From the NCBI RefSeq assembly GCF_000723165.1, contig NZ_HG322949.1, forward strand, positions 1,198,025-1,262,024: a stretch of 64,000 nucleotides of DNA, given 5' to 3'. Of this stretch, positions 63,825 to 64,000 are shown piece by piece; the first letter of the stretch is position 1, and each line of letters begins with the position of its first letter. A program made the translations under genes and the position numbers. Origin of the DNA: Janthinobacterium agaricidamnosum NBRC 102515 = DSM 9628 (lineage in GTDB: Bacteria > Pseudomonadota > Gammaproteobacteria > Burkholderiales > Burkholderiaceae_D). Below the pieces are notes generated by a model. The model did no database searches, was not told where the DNA came from, and saw nothing but the letters and a program-made list of their open reading frames with translations.

Positions 63825-64000
63825 ATGAGTTTGTTAATAACCGTGCCGCCCAACCTTGTCCAATCCATCCGTGCCTTTCGCGTGACCGAGTTGCAGGACG
63901 AGGCGATTCGTCTCGGGCAGCATTTTTTATATGCACATTGCCTGGCTGGCTTGACCAAGCAGCAAGTGCTGGCGACTATCAGTGAGTCTTTCCTGTTTCC
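63825..64000 (+). CDS. Unidentified gene, 5' part only
   Basis: First 58 codons of a gene that runs off the window. ATG with GAGGG four bases upstream. The visible protein begins MSLLITVPPNLVQSIRAFRV and continues with DEAIRLGQHFLYAHCLAGLT and KQQVLATISESFLF. No signal peptide, no family recognised. Coding bias looks normal. Confidence 0.6.
   Translation, partial: MSLLITVPPNLVQSIRAFRVTELQDEAIRLGQHFLYAHCLAGLTKQQVLATISESFLF

Overview
The window (about 62-63 % GC by eye, dense coding, short gaps) looks like a chromosomal piece of a violacein-producing betaproteobacterium of the Oxalobacteraceae, most likely Janthinobacterium or a close relative such as Duganella or Massilia. This rests on a complete vioB-vioE operon with the 3' part of vioA at the left edge, on the folD / prlC / pyruvate dehydrogenase layout, and on the general protein make-up. 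It is inferred from gene content; no marker gene was compared. No phage, IS transposase or CRISPR array was seen.

Layout. 1-8020: violacein operon vioA(partial)-B-C-D-E plus a co-directional MFS transporter. 8076-12054: lgt, a LysR regulator divergent from ilvD, and a small Trp-rich membrane protein. 12244-13997: cytochrome c and a GH71/99-like lipoprotein. 14089-17975: three tandem, same-length branched-chain amino-acid-type substrate-binding proteins without permease genes. 18129-22630: minus-strand series folD, prlC, a DUF4124-glutaredoxin protein, holC and a small partner gene. 22919-29190: PDH operon aceE-aceF-lpdA. 29485-30642: an odd protein that looks like a metal-site-dead calcineurin-like phosphoesterase joined to a NACHT/STAND-type tail. 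30632-35799: TetR regulator divergent from an EmrA-EmrB-NodT tripartite efflux operon. 35818-40506: four tandem GH46 chitosanase lipoproteins. 40778-45584: protocatechuate branch of the beta-ketoadipate pathway (pcaHGB and a pcaC-pcaD fusion) with a divergent IclR regulator. 45592-54183: LysR/SDR pair, M49-like peptidase, chemoreceptor, small metallopeptidase-like protein, BON protein and MFS transporter. 54242-59868: S9 peptidase, LprI-type protein, large metallophosphoesterase lipoprotein. 59983-60058: tRNA-Lys(UUU). 60143-63393: GspE-type ATPase, spermidine-synthase-like protein, glycine-zipper protein. 63825-64000: start of an unidentified gene.

How it fits together. Violacein, the chitosanase array, efflux and aromatic-acid catabolism suit a soil or water bacterium that meets fungi and plant residues. 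The most notable items are the four-copy chitosanase array, three copies of which carry the same 25-bp dyad about 200 bp upstream; the pseudo-phosphoesterase/NACHT-tail protein, which may be a shrunken anti-phage STAND gene; a covarying dyad in front of two of the three binding-protein genes; and a 164-bp element with 18-bp terminal inverted repeats inside the chitosanase array.
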